A stretch of 53,268 nt of DNA from assembly GCF_003480315.1 (NCBI RefSeq), contig NZ_QUIV01000020.1, forward strand, positions 1 to 53,268, written 5' to 3'. A program made the position numbers and the translations under genes. Position 1 is the first letter of the stretch. The number at the start of each line of letters is the position of its first letter. This DNA comes from Clostridium sp. AM33-3. Lineage in GTDB: Bacteria > Bacillota > Clostridia > Lachnospirales > Lachnospiraceae. The notes below the pieces were generated by a model. The model was not told the DNA's origin. It worked only from the letters and a program-made list of their open reading frames with translations, and made no database searches. This document shows positions 44,185 to 52,900 of the stretch, one piece after another.

Positions 44185-44299
44185 GATGTCATATCTCCTT
44201 CTCCTTTGAATACCTCTATCTTATTGGATTTCAGAGACATGCCATAGATTTAATATTTTGATAATATAAGGCGAGATTTTGGCATATTTTGCCAGTCAG

Positions 44300-45172
44300 T
44301 TATTGTTCTTTCTGCTCTGTCAGCATGCGGTACACGTCCCTCTTTGCGATTCCACGGTCCTTCGCCACCAGCTTCATGGCCTCTTTCCGGTCAATGCCCT
44401 GGTTTAAATAGAGATCCATATGCTCCTCCAGGCTCATCTCATCCCAGGATTTCTGCTGCTCCGCTTTCAGTTCGCCAATGCTCTTTCCCTCAATGACAAT
44501 AACGCACTCCCCTTTTGGTTCTTCGATTTCATAGCGTTCCAGCGCCTCTGCAAAGGTAGTCCGGTAAGCTTCCTCATATTTTTTCGTCAGTTCCCGGCAA
44601 ATGGTAATGCAGCGGTCTGCTCCCAGTGCATCAGAAAGCTCCTGCAGCGTCCGTACCAGATGATGAGGCGCCTCATACACGATCATCGTGCGGGTTTCCG
44701 TCTTTAACTCCTCCAGGATCCACTGACGCTCCTTTTTATCAACCGGCAGAAAGGCCTCAAAACAAAACCGCCTTGTCGCCAGGCCGGATATAGTCAGCGC
44801 TGTAATACAGGCTGCCGGTCCCGGAAGGGATGTCACCTCAATGCCTGCTTCATAGCACTGTTTCACCAGTTCCTCTCCCGGATCAGAAATACCCGGCGTA
44901 CCAGCATCGGTCACCAGCGCAATGTTCACGCCCTGGCGCATCTGCTCCACCAGATACCGTGCCTTATCAATCTTGTTGTATTCATGATAGCTCGTCATCG
45001 GAGTCTTTATCCCGAAATGGTTCAGCAGCTTAATACTGTGTCTGGTATCCTCTGCCGCAATCAGGTCTGCTTCCTTTAAAGTATTAAGTACCCGCAGGGT
45101 AATATCATCCAGATTACCGATGGGTGTCGCGCAAAGATATAATTTCCCTGCTGCTTTTGCCTGCTCCGCCAT
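44300..45172 (-). CDS. rsmI: 16S rRNA (cytidine1402-2'-O)-methyltransferase RsmI
   Basis: A 290-residue tetrapyrrole-methylase-fold enzyme. KLYLCATPIGNLDDITLRVL at the front, AEDTRHSIKLLNHFGI, LVTDAGTPGISDPG and SLPGPAACITAL are RsmI hallmarks. It 2'-O-methylates C1402 in the 16S decoding centre. AGGAGG is well placed ahead of the ATG. It is the usual last member of the holB-ricT-trmN-rsmI set. Confidence 0.95.
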   Translation of the reverse strand: MAEQAKAAGKLYLCATPIGNLDDITLRVLNTLKEADLIAAEDTRHSIKLLNHFGIKTPMTSYHEYNKIDKARYLVEQMRQGVNIALVTDAGTPGISDPGEELVKQCYEAGIEVTSLPGPAACITALTISGLATRRFCFEAFLPVDKKERQWILEELKTETRTMIVYEAPHHLVRTLQELSDALGADRCITICRELTKKYEEAYRTTFAEALERYEIEEPKGECVIVIEGKSIGELKAEQQKSWDEMSLEEHMDLYLNQGIDRKEAMKLVAKDRGIAKRDVYRMLTEQKEQ

Positions 45173-45236
45173 AATTTCCTCCTGCTATTTGCAAAATCTG
45201 CTCCCGGAACCACTAAAATAACATTCCGTATGCCTT

Positions 45237-45977
45237 TTAATATCCGTAAACATCGTAAATTTCCCGTGTATATACGCCAGGCTCCCTGTATACAATGATC
45301 GGCGCTTCCACCTTCATCATGGATCTGCCTCCGCGCACTGCCTCAATCAAAACCATGTTGGCTTCCTTGTCCACAAACGGATGCACCAGCTTCATGCGCT
45401 TCGGCTCCAGTTTATAGGTCTTTAAGGCTGTTATAATTTCTGCCAGCCTGTGCGGCCTGTGTACCATATAAAAACGCCCTCCGCTTTTTAAAAGCAGTGA
45501 CGCCTCCCGGCAGACATCATCCAACGTGCAGAACACCTCATGCCGCGCGATGGCTTTTGGAAGCTCCGGATTTTTCAGGCCGTGATTGTCATTCATGTAA
45601 GGCGGATTCGAGGTAACTACGTCAAAAGAAGCCTTGCCGAACAGGCGGCTGGCTTCTTTGATGTCTCCTCTTACGATGTCTACCCGGTTCTCCAGCTGAT
45701 TTAAGCGGACACTGCGGCCTGCCATCTCAGCCACCTCCTCCTGGATCTCCAGACCGGTAAAATGCTTTCCCTTTGTCTTGGCTTCCAGCAGAATCGGAAT
45801 AATTCCGGTTCCGGTTCCCAGATCTACGGCTACTTCGCCTTCCTTCACCTGGGCAAAACCGGATAACAACACGGCATCCATGCCAAAACAGAAGCCCTTT
45901 TTTTTCTGGATGATACGGTAACCGTTTCTCTGCAGATCATCGATCCGTTCATCCTCACCGCAAGTCACATTATTCAT
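45237..45977 (-). CDS. trmN6: tRNA1(Val) (adenine37-N6)-methyltransferase family protein
   Basis: A 246-residue Rossmann methyltransferase. The SAM motif is VDLGTGTGIIPILL and the N6-adenine motif is SNPPYMNDNHG. The N-terminal FGMDAVLLSGFAQV is typical of the YfiC/TrmN6 group (B. subtilis YabB). It overlaps the ricT stop by 8 nt. The exact tRNA target is not certain in Firmicutes. Confidence 0.9.
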   Translation of the reverse strand: MNNVTCGEDERIDDLQRNGYRIIQKKKGFCFGMDAVLLSGFAQVKEGEVAVDLGTGTGIIPILLEAKTKGKHFTGLEIQEEVAEMAGRSVRLNQLENRVDIVRGDIKEASRLFGKASFDVVTSNPPYMNDNHGLKNPELPKAIARHEVFCTLDDVCREASLLLKSGGRFYMVHRPHRLAEIITALKTYKLEPKRMKLVHPFVDKEANMVLIEAVRGGRSMMKVEAPIIVYREPGVYTREIYDVYGY

Positions 45978-46881
45978 TCAGCTTTGATTTTCCTTCCTTC
46001 TTCTCCAACGCTTCCAGCTTCTTCAGTTCATGATCCTCAGGCTGCTCATTCTTGCCTTTTCTGCGACGCGGTTTGAACTTCAGCTGCTCCACCTTGTATT
46101 CGCGGATTTCTTTCTCATCTTTTTCCACCGTCACAATGACCTTTACCAGCTGGCGCAGCACATTCACGCTTTGCACCTCACCCTTTAAGCCGTCGTCGGT
46201 TGTTACATAGTCACCCACACCCGGGAGCTTGCTGTTTAAGTACTCGTAAGTTTCCTCCTCGTTCTTTAAACAGCACATCAGACGTCCGCAAACACCGGAA
46301 ATCTTGGTTGGATTTAAAGAAAGATTCTGCTCCTTCGCCATCTTGATGGATACCGGTATGAACTCCGACAGATAAGAATGACAGCAAAGGGCTCTTCCGC
46401 AGATTCCCACACCACCTATGATCTTGGTTTCATCTCTCACGCCGACCTGACGCAGCTCGATCCTGGTCTTAAACACAGATGCAAGATCCTTTACCAGTTC
46501 ACGGAAGTCGATACGTCCGTCTGCTGTAAAATAGAAGAGAATCTTATTGTTATCAAAGGTATACTCTACATCAATCAGTTTCATCTCCAGCTTATGCTTG
46601 CGGATCTTCTCCTGACAAATTTTGAAGGCATCCTTCTCTTTCTTGCGGTTTGCTTCCTCGCGGGCAATGTCTTCCTTATTTGCCATACGAATGACTGCTT
46701 TTAATGGCTGTACCACCTTGTTATCTTCTACATCACGGTTTCCCAGCACGACATGGCCGTACTCAATGCCGCGGGCGGTCTCTACAATAACATGGTCCCC
46801 GTTTTTAATTTCCAGCTTTCCCGGAGAAAAATAATAGATTTTTCCTGCTGCGCGAAAGCGAACTCCAATTACTGTTACCAT
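45970..46881 (-). CDS. ricT: RicT (YaaT), PSP1-domain protein
   Basis: A 303-residue PSP1 protein. The Cys pairs that bind Fe-S with RicA/RicF are seen in GRALCCHSYLSEF and CGRLMCCLKNEEE, along with GGVGICGRALCC. In B. subtilis the RicA-RicF-RicT complex drives mRNA processing by RNase Y and influences sporulation and competence. A Lys/Glu-rich tail follows about residue 275. The gene follows holB, as in B. subtilis; yabA is missing here. Confidence 0.94.
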   Translation of the reverse strand: MVTVIGVRFRAAGKIYYFSPGKLEIKNGDHVIVETARGIEYGHVVLGNRDVEDNKVVQPLKAVIRMANKEDIAREEANRKKEKDAFKICQEKIRKHKLEMKLIDVEYTFDNNKILFYFTADGRIDFRELVKDLASVFKTRIELRQVGVRDETKIIGGVGICGRALCCHSYLSEFIPVSIKMAKEQNLSLNPTKISGVCGRLMCCLKNEEETYEYLNSKLPGVGDYVTTDDGLKGEVQSVNVLRQLVKVIVTVEKDEKEIREYKVEQLKFKPRRRKGKNEQPEDHELKKLEALEKKEGKSKLNE

Positions 46882-46918
46882 AAATTTCTATCTCCTATCT
46901 GTTCCCGGCGTTCTCTTT

Positions 46919-47929
46919 TTACGGTTCACGCCTGCGATCAATCTGCTCCTTCATCACCAGAAGCATCAGCTCCATGGCAAGCTCCATATTTACATTTGCA
47001 TCCAGACGGATACGCGCTTTATCGATTGCCTGTAAAATCTTTTCCAGACCCTCGTAAGAACACTTCTGCCCCATCTCATTGATGCTGCTGTACTCATCCT
47101 TAAAAATAAGTTGGTTCATGTCCCTCGCTACCTTGTAAAGCAGCACATCCCGGTACCAGAGCTGCATGAAATCCAGACACTCGTAAATATCCAGATTTTC
47201 CTCTTTCATCTTGCGAATGTAATCCAGCAGTTCCGAAATATCCATCTCCTTCACATGCTTTAGGAGATGCAGCATCTCCCCATGCAGAAGCTTAAAATCT
47301 TCGGACGAAGCCAGCGAAATGGCTTTTCCCAGATTTCCACGTGCAAAAGCCGCATAGATGTCCGCATCTGCCTCCTCCACATGCAGGGTATCGGTTAAAT
47401 ATTTCTTCACGGTAAAATCCCGAAGAGGTTTCAATTTCAGCTGCACACAGCGTGACAGGATAGTCGGCAGAAATGCCTCCTGGTTCGTTGTAAGCAAAAG
47501 AATCACCGCATAGGACGGCGGCTCCTCAATAGTCTTTAACAGCGCATTCTGTGCCTGCTGTGTCATCTTTTCCGCTTCATCCACAATGTATATTTTATAA
47601 TAGCTGCTATATGGCCGGATCATGATGGTGTCGTTGATCTGCTTTCGGATGTCATCGACTCCGATCGTGCCGGGTTTTTCATGAGACACGTAGATCAGGT
47701 CTGGATGGCTGCCGCTTAATACCTGTTTGCAGGCGTGGCATTCCATACAGGGTTCGGTTTTTCCCTTCTCGCACAACAGGGTAAGAGCAAATGCATTGGC
47801 CAGGGACTTTCTTCCCATGCCTGCCTCGCCGGTCAGAATATAAGCGTGAGAAACCTTATTGTACTCAATCGCCTTCTGAAAATGTTCCTTTATCTGGTCA
47901 TGACCGATGATTTCCTGAAAATTCAGCAT
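46919..47929 (-). CDS. holB: DNA polymerase III subunit delta'
   Basis: A 336-residue clamp-loader subunit. It has GEAGMGRKSLANAFA at the P-loop position, a four-Cys zinc module (CEKGKTEPCMECHACK), IVDEAEKMTQQAQNALLKTIEEPP and LSRCVQLKL. The P-loop lacks the usual GK[ST] pair (GRKS), as expected for delta'. It pairs with DnaX (4913) and HolA. The ATG at 47929 has GAGG 8 nt ahead; an in-frame GTG at 47938 overlaps that site. Confidence 0.92.
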   Translation of the reverse strand: MLNFQEIIGHDQIKEHFQKAIEYNKVSHAYILTGEAGMGRKSLANAFALTLLCEKGKTEPCMECHACKQVLSGSHPDLIYVSHEKPGTIGVDDIRKQINDTIMIRPYSSYYKIYIVDEAEKMTQQAQNALLKTIEEPPSYAVILLLTTNQEAFLPTILSRCVQLKLKPLRDFTVKKYLTDTLHVEEADADIYAAFARGNLGKAISLASSEDFKLLHGEMLHLLKHVKEMDISELLDYIRKMKEENLDIYECLDFMQLWYRDVLLYKVARDMNQLIFKDEYSSINEMGQKCSYEGLEKILQAIDKARIRLDANVNMELAMELMLLVMKEQIDRRREP

Positions 47930-47975
47930 CGCAGTCACCTCACAATCTCTCTAATTTTAAGGCATATCAATCAGA

Positions 47976-48004
47976 AGTATAACACACTTTTAGCTTTCAG
48001 CCAA
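47976..48004 (-). promoter_or_regulatory. Promoter of the holB-ricT-trmN-rsmI run
   Basis: Minus strand: -35 TTGGCT (47999-48004), 17-bp spacer, -10 TATACT (47976-47981), in the 131-bp gap between the guanylate-kinase-like gene and holB. Confidence 0.65.
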
Positions 48005-48060
48005 TGCTCCGCATTCCAAATTTCCGGCTTTATCTGCGGTCCTTTCTGTTTTTTCTGCTT

Positions 48061-48651
48061 CTATTTTCCCGTTTCCTGCCAGATCCGGTCCGCAATTGCC
48101 TGCACACATGCCTCCAGCTCCTGATTCTCAAAAGCTTCCGTCACATCCAGCTCCGCCAGACGTTCCGGTGAAAAATCCGCCTCATCTGCAAGAAAACGTC
48201 TGCACAGTTCCGTATATTTCGGCTCTTGCTGCTGTCGTTCTCTGGCAATAGCCCGTTCCAGCCGTACACCGTCATCCACCGTCACATACAGTGGAACCAG
48301 CTTCTCTTTTCCATAATATTCCCGTAATTTCTCATAGGAATCCAGCGTACCGATCACCAGATAATCCGCCTGTGCCAGATTGATCTGCCCGTCATCCACA
48401 GTGGCGTAGCTCCATGGTCCAAACACTGTCTGATACGTCCGCACTTCTACTACCTTGCCGGACTGCTCCAGTTTTTTCAATTGCTTCTGACCTATAAAAT
48501 GATACTCTACTCCCTCCTGCTCTCCGTCCCGCATAGGCCGCGTTGTATAAAGTACAATGCTTTTCAACTCCGGGCACAGACTACGCAGCCGTTTATAAAT
48601 GCTGTCTTTTCCCGATGCGCTCTTTCCCATCAGATAAAAAATCTTCCCCAT
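48061..48651 (-). CDS. Guanylate-kinase-like P-loop protein
   Basis: A 196-residue guanylate-kinase-family protein. The P-loop is GKSASGKDS. The GMP-binding TTRPMRDGEQEGVEYHFI segment is intact. The P-loop differs from the usual GPSG[AV]GK[GS]T of true Gmk, so this may be a paralogue rather than the housekeeping enzyme. It follows the Orn/Lys/Arg decarboxylase gene. The ATG at 48651 has GGAGG 8 nt ahead; an in-frame ATG two codons upstream is too close. A role in the decarboxylase's regulation is speculation. Confidence 0.8.
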   Translation of the reverse strand: MGKIFYLMGKSASGKDSIYKRLRSLCPELKSIVLYTTRPMRDGEQEGVEYHFIGQKQLKKLEQSGKVVEVRTYQTVFGPWSYATVDDGQINLAQADYLVIGTLDSYEKLREYYGKEKLVPLYVTVDDGVRLERAIARERQQQEPKYTELCRRFLADEADFSPERLAELDVTEAFENQELEACVQAIADRIWQETGK

Positions 48652-48673
48652 TTTCATTTCCTCCAGACCGGTT

Positions 48674-50239
48674 TTATCTCTCTTTCTTTTCCGGTGTCCT
48701 GTCTGTTGCTCTGTCTTCTTTTACGACCTGCAGATACTTTATTTCCTGATCCTTCATGCCCTGTACCGGAAGTCCGATATCCCGGTCATACAATACCTGG
48801 CTGATCAGCTTCTCTGTCATCCGTTCTCCCGGTGTGATGATCGGGATTCCCGGCGGATACAGATAGATAAACTCGCCTGAAATCCGTCCTGCAGATTCCT
48901 CCAGACGAATACATTCTAGCGGAGCATGAAACGCTGCTGCCGGAGTCATGCATATCTCCGGTGCCTGAACGTCCTGTATCTTTTTTTCCTCTACGCAGAT
49001 CCCTGGCTCCTGCTGCACCTTTGTGCTGACTCTGTCATAATTTCTTCTATATGCTTTTATACTGTTATCTTCAAAATGATTCCCGGCCGTTCCGATGTTC
49101 CGATCGATGACAAGTAAAGCCGCAACCAGCCGTTCCAAATGTTCCTCACTGTCCAGAAAGGTCAGTATGGCCACCGCATAATCTGCCCCACACATTTCCA
49201 TTTCTATCGCATAGTCCCGGCGCAGGCATTCATTCAGGTTTTCTCCTATCATTTTTCCCTGACAGGAGATCACCAGTTTTGACTCATCCACATCAAATAC
49301 ACCATGAGCACCGATCTGGCTCCGGTCAAGCAGCTTTAGATTCCTCAGGTTTTTCAAACGCTCCCTCACCTTTTGAATGCGCACCGCAAACGCAGCCATA
49401 TGCTCCGCTCCGTGCTGATGCATCTCAAAAATACACTGCTCCATCACAGCCATAAACACATAGGACGGGCTGCTGCTCTGATACATCTGAAGACACTGTT
49501 CCAGACGGTCGCGCCTGACCCGCTGCCCCTTCAAATGCAAAACGGCTGTCTGAGTCAGACTCGGCAGCGTTTTATGAAGGCTCTGAATCACCAGATCTGC
49601 CCCACACTGCAGTGCGGATTCCGGAAAATATCCATCTCCAAACGAAAAATGCGCGCCATGGGCCTCATCCACAATCAGCGGAATATCATGAGCATGTACC
49701 ACATCGGCAATCCCGCGGATATCCGAAACCACTCCGTCATAAGTTGGAGACACGATCAGAACACCGCGAATCTCCGGATGTTCACTTAGCTTCTTTTCCA
49801 CATCTTCTGGTCTTATCCCGCCCTGAATCCCCAATTCTTCTATGATTTGTGGATAAACATACTCCGGCTTCAAGGAATTGAGGATAAGTCCGTGATACAC
49901 TGACTTATGGCAGTTTCGGCTTACCAGTATGGACTCTCCAGGGCGCATAACCGCACCAATGGCACTTAAAATTCCACAGCTGCTTCCGTTTACCAGATAA
50001 TACGTATGATCTGCCCCATACACTCCGGCTACCCACTCCATGGAATCTTTCAAAATCCCCTCCGGATGATGCAGATTGTCAAATCCGTCAATTTCCGTAA
50101 TATCAATAGAAAACGGATTGGGAAAATCCCGCAGCAGTCCATATTCCATATGCCGCTTGTGTCCCGGCATATGAAAAGCAGCTGTCTCCGAAGCGCTATA
50201 ACGTTTTAACCTTTCTCTCAGCAATTCCTCTCTTTTCAT
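48674..50239 (-). CDS. Orn/Lys/Arg decarboxylase family protein
   Basis: A 521-residue fold-type I PLP enzyme of the short form common in Firmicutes (SpeA/YaaO-like). AAFHMPGHKR is at the N-terminus, followed by ITEIDGFDNLHHPEG, VNGSSCGILSAI, VDEAHGAHFSF and the PLP Lys in QSLHKTLPSLTQ. It has a C-terminal specificity domain with YPPGIPIITPGE. It decarboxylates lysine, arginine or ornithine to a polyamine precursor; which one cannot be told. The ATG has GAGG 7 nt ahead. It is upstream of the guanylate-kinase-like gene on the same strand, as in the yaaO-tmk-holB region of B. subtilis. Confidence 0.92.
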   Translation of the reverse strand: MKREELLRERLKRYSASETAAFHMPGHKRHMEYGLLRDFPNPFSIDITEIDGFDNLHHPEGILKDSMEWVAGVYGADHTYYLVNGSSCGILSAIGAVMRPGESILVSRNCHKSVYHGLILNSLKPEYVYPQIIEELGIQGGIRPEDVEKKLSEHPEIRGVLIVSPTYDGVVSDIRGIADVVHAHDIPLIVDEAHGAHFSFGDGYFPESALQCGADLVIQSLHKTLPSLTQTAVLHLKGQRVRRDRLEQCLQMYQSSSPSYVFMAVMEQCIFEMHQHGAEHMAAFAVRIQKVRERLKNLRNLKLLDRSQIGAHGVFDVDESKLVISCQGKMIGENLNECLRRDYAIEMEMCGADYAVAILTFLDSEEHLERLVAALLVIDRNIGTAGNHFEDNSIKAYRRNYDRVSTKVQQEPGICVEEKKIQDVQAPEICMTPAAAFHAPLECIRLEESAGRISGEFIYLYPPGIPIITPGERMTEKLISQVLYDRDIGLPVQGMKDQEIKYLQVVKEDRATDRTPEKKER

Positions 50240-50295
50240 CCACAAACCTCATTCTTTTTTCCAAACTCTAATATGTGATTGTAACATACAACTCC

Positions 50296-50324
50296 TTTAC
50301 ATTCCAACCTCTTTTCTTTATAAT
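50296..50324 (+). promoter_or_regulatory. Promoter of the 80-residue protein gene
   Basis: Plus strand: -35 TTTACA (50296-50301), 17-bp spacer, -10 TATAAT (50319-50324), about 30 bp ahead of the start codon. Confidence 0.65.
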
Positions 50325-50354
50325 TGACATGTACTAATAAAAGAAAAGAGATGA

Positions 50355-50597
50355 ATGATCGTGCGTGAAATGGAATTTAAAATGGAGCGCCAGGGCCTGG
50401 TAAACATCGGCGATGTGGTTGATGTCACAGAGCGTGAGGGATTCAACTACAGCTACATCATTGAGCCTGCCGTAGCCATGTCAGGCTGCTATAAATCCCG
50501 CGATCGCCTGAAATCCAAACAGGGCGTTATCAAAGATATTAAGGAAAATTCCCGTGGATTCTATGTTATTGCGGAATTTGACGAACCGGAAATCTGA
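50355..50597 (+). CDS. Small conserved-looking protein of unknown function
   Basis: An 80-residue soluble protein with a beta-rich look: GLVNIGDVVDVTEREGFNY, then GCYKSRDRLKSKQG and GFYVIAEFDEPEI. The pattern suggests a small SH3-like or KOW-like barrel, but I recognise no family. It has its own promoter and a perfect terminator, which supports it being a real gene. Two other in-frame ATGs follow closely (codons 6 and 10), so the start is not fixed. It diverges from the decarboxylase gene. Confidence 0.72.
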   Translation: MIVREMEFKMERQGLVNIGDVVDVTEREGFNYSYIIEPAVAMSGCYKSRDRLKSKQGVIKDIKENSRGFYVIAEFDEPEI

Positions 50598-50617
50598 AAA
50601 AACAAATATTCTTACAC

Positions 50618-50667
50618 AAAAACAGGGTTGTGACGGACAATCAGTCTTCCATCACAACCCTGTTTTT
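50618..50667. terminator. Bidirectional terminator shared by convergent genes
   Basis: The arms 50618-50633 and 50652-50667 form a perfect 16-bp stem flanked by A's on the left and T's on the right, so it can stop transcription from both sides. The right arm is also coding: it contains the last codons of the minus-strand gene whose stop is at 50641. Confidence 0.92.
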
Positions 50668-52305
50668 ATCAGGAATGATCAAAACTCTGCGCCACATAGG
50701 CACCGGTTCTTCTCCTTTTTCCCAATAGCAGTCTTCCCAGTAACAATATACCTGTCCATCCTGCATCATCACAAATTCTACCCTGTCATTACCGGTTGTC
50801 TCTTCTCTTTCCCGAAGTTCTTCGTCATTCAGATAACTCATCTGACCTGATCTGGAAATTACCGCAATGACTCCATGACTGCTCTTCCAGTTCTTCGGAT
50901 TGTAATTTCCATAAAGCTGGTCGCCTTCCTCAGAATAATACAGCTGCCAGATGCGCCCAGGAAAACGCTTATGCAGCTCCTCCACTTCCGCATCCTGTTC
51001 AGTCATGGAAATCCGGAATAACTGGCTATACTGCTTGCTGCGTTCCTTGCCCTTCATCCATGCACTGTAATAGATCCAGTCCCCTACAATACAAAAACTG
51101 TCGATGGATTTGCCCATGGACTCGAAAAGCGTTTCAGTTCCGCCTTTATTACAGAAAATTGCCTGTCCATTCCCATCTTCCTGTTCCTTCAGATAATAGA
51201 AAATACCATCACTCTCCCGGGCTGCAGCCTGAACAGTTTCAATCCGATTGCCGGACATCTTAAAGATTCGATCTCCATACAGGTAATTTCCATCAACATC
51301 CGTCTGAAGCTTTCTTCCCAGCGTGTCATAAAGATAAATTTCATCCTGTTCCACCGCTGCATAAGTTCCAATCTGCTGTGTCTCAAAAACTGCATCCACA
51401 CTGATACGCTGCACGGAACCATACTGCATGATATAAATACCATCTTCCCAGAAGGTAAAATTATCAACATCCTGGGCTATGACTTCTATTTCCTGATCAC
51501 TGTCTGACCGGTACAGCGTATGATACAGAGATGGGTGTACTTTTGATAACTGGCTGTCTTTTCGTTCCGGACAAGGCAGATAATAGGTCCAGCCATCCCG
51601 GGTCTGAATCTCCTCATTATAATCATGTTCCCCTGCCAGACTACTTTCCGATAATGGTACTGTATACAGGATCTGTCCTGTCTCGGAAAGAATAACAGCT
51701 TTATCTCCTAACTGAATCTCTGTATTCTCATTCTTGACTTCCGTTTTCTCTGGCTGCTGAAAGGTCCGCTCAAAAGGGGCCTGCAGTAAATCAAGCTGAT
51801 GCTTTACCTTCCAGATTCCGACAACAGCAAGTACAAGCGCTGCTGCGAGCAGAAGCAGAGAAATGATTCTCTTTTCCCTTGAAAGCTCTGGCTCTTCCGT
51901 ATGTTCTCCGTCACCTTCTACAATTCCAAGACGATCCTCAATTTCCAACAACAGAGAAGTTTCATCCAAATTAGTCAGATTCTCTTTTTTCGCCTCTTTA
52001 GACTGCATTTTTTCTTCGGCATAGGAAGCCTCGATCATTTCCTTTGTCGCCTCAATGCGGGTCTCTGCAAGAAAATCTGAACGCTTCAGCAGCCAGTCCA
52101 GTGGACTCTTCTCTTTCTGAAGCTGTTCCCCTCGCTGATACGCCTCCATATACACCTGAATCAGGAGTTCCTTCGTTTTATCTTCCTGTCCAAAAATCAG
52201 CTTGGCATGGCGGTATAATGACTTGTAAGTCAGAATATACAGATTTTCAAATTCATGAATCCATTGATTCCTCTCTGATATACTCTGTGTTTTTGTTCTT
52301 TTCAT
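50641..52305 (-). CDS. Membrane protein with sigma-region-2-like N-terminus and extracytoplasmic repeat domain
   Basis: A 554-residue protein in three parts. Residues about 20-85 look like sigma-70 region 2: LYILTYKSLYRHAKLIFG, then KELLIQVYMEAYQ (matching the ECF pattern DLxQExF) and SPLDWLLKRSDFLAETRI (matching the W-L-x-R-I-A-x-N strand). No region 4 follows. After an acidic linker, one membrane helix sits at about 147-166. Residues 167-554 appear to be outside the cell, with repeated short strands (YLYGDRIFKMSG, WIYYSAWMKG, QLYYSEEGDQLYG) like a DUF5050-type beta-propeller. The sigma similarity is my inference by eye. GAGGAG precedes the ATG; the tRNA operon lies upstream. Confidence 0.6.
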   Translation of the reverse strand: MKRTKTQSISERNQWIHEFENLYILTYKSLYRHAKLIFGQEDKTKELLIQVYMEAYQRGEQLQKEKSPLDWLLKRSDFLAETRIEATKEMIEASYAEEKMQSKEAKKENLTNLDETSLLLEIEDRLGIVEGDGEHTEEPELSREKRIISLLLLAAALVLAVVGIWKVKHQLDLLQAPFERTFQQPEKTEVKNENTEIQLGDKAVILSETGQILYTVPLSESSLAGEHDYNEEIQTRDGWTYYLPCPERKDSQLSKVHPSLYHTLYRSDSDQEIEVIAQDVDNFTFWEDGIYIMQYGSVQRISVDAVFETQQIGTYAAVEQDEIYLYDTLGRKLQTDVDGNYLYGDRIFKMSGNRIETVQAAARESDGIFYYLKEQEDGNGQAIFCNKGGTETLFESMGKSIDSFCIVGDWIYYSAWMKGKERSKQYSQLFRISMTEQDAEVEELHKRFPGRIWQLYYSEEGDQLYGNYNPKNWKSSHGVIAVISRSGQMSYLNDEELREREETTGNDRVEFVMMQDGQVYCYWEDCYWEKGEEPVPMWRRVLIIPDKNRVVMED

Positions 52306-52384
52306 TCTATCGTCTCCTCTTTGGTCAGAGCACGGTCATAGATTAAAACAGCTTTGTTTCACAGGATACCATTACATATGAAAC

Positions 52385-52425
52385 AAAAAGGCGAGAACCT
52401 TAACTTAAGGATTCCCGCCTTTTAA
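52385..52425 (-). terminator. Terminator of the rRNA-tRNA operon
   Basis: Minus strand: AAAAGGCGGGAATCCTTAA pairs with TTAAGGTTCTCGCCTTTTT (two mismatches) and runs into T's, just after the tRNA-Lys gene. Confidence 0.9.
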
Positions 52426-52431
52426 ATGTAC

Positions 52432-52504
52432 TGAGCGTGCGGGGATTCGAACCCCGGACAACTTGATTAAAAGTCAAGTGCTCTACCGACTGAGCTACAC
52501 GCCC
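52432..52504 (-). tRNA. tRNA-Lys (anticodon TTT)
   Basis: A 73-nt cloverleaf: acceptor GGGCGTG with CACGCTC, anticodon loop CTTTTAA in a CTTGA/TCAAG stem, and GGTTCGAATCC T-arm. CCA is not encoded. It is the last tRNA of the cluster. Confidence 0.97.
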
Positions 52505-52507
52505 GTA

Positions 52508-52580
<73 letters not shown>

Positions 52581-52584
52581 AAAA

Positions 52585-52658
52585 TTGCGGGGATAGGATT
52601 TGAACCTATGACCTTCGGGTTATGAGCCCGACGAGCTTCCAGACTGCTCCACCCCGCG
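52585..52658 (-). tRNA. Initiator tRNA-fMet (anticodon CAT)
   Basis: A 74-nt cloverleaf with the initiator marks: an unpaired C1-A72 pair at the acceptor end (CGCGGGG with CCCCGCA) and three G-C pairs in the anticodon stem (TCGGG CTCATAA CCCGA). It serves with the metG product encoded at 18636. Confidence 0.96.
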
Positions 52659-52685
52659 ATATTCGCGAAATATGAAGTTGTTGAG

Positions 52686-52767
52686 TGGGGGAAGGTGGAT
52701 TCGAACCACCGAAAGCACAGCTAACAGATTTACAGTCTGCCCCCTTTGGCCACTCGGGAATTCCCCC
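52686..52767 (-). tRNA. tRNA-Tyr (anticodon GTA)
   Basis: An 82-nt class II tRNA with a long variable arm: acceptor GGGGGAA with TTCCCCC, anticodon loop CTGTAAA, discriminator A. Confidence 0.96.
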
Positions 52768-52806
52768 AGAATAATTATTAAATTAACCGCAAAGCGGAAA
52801 TTTCAA

Positions 52807-52879
52807 AGCCGATAATCGGACTCGAACCGATAACCTGCTGATTACAAATCAGCTGCTCTGCCAATTGAGCCATATCGGC
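52807..52879 (-). tRNA. tRNA-Thr (anticodon TGT)
   Basis: A 73-nt cloverleaf: acceptor GCCGATA with TATCGGC, anticodon loop TTTGTAA in a GCTGA/TCAGC stem. The discriminator base is T. Confidence 0.96.
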
Positions 52880-52900
52880 GAACCAGGTTTTCTTTGAAAG

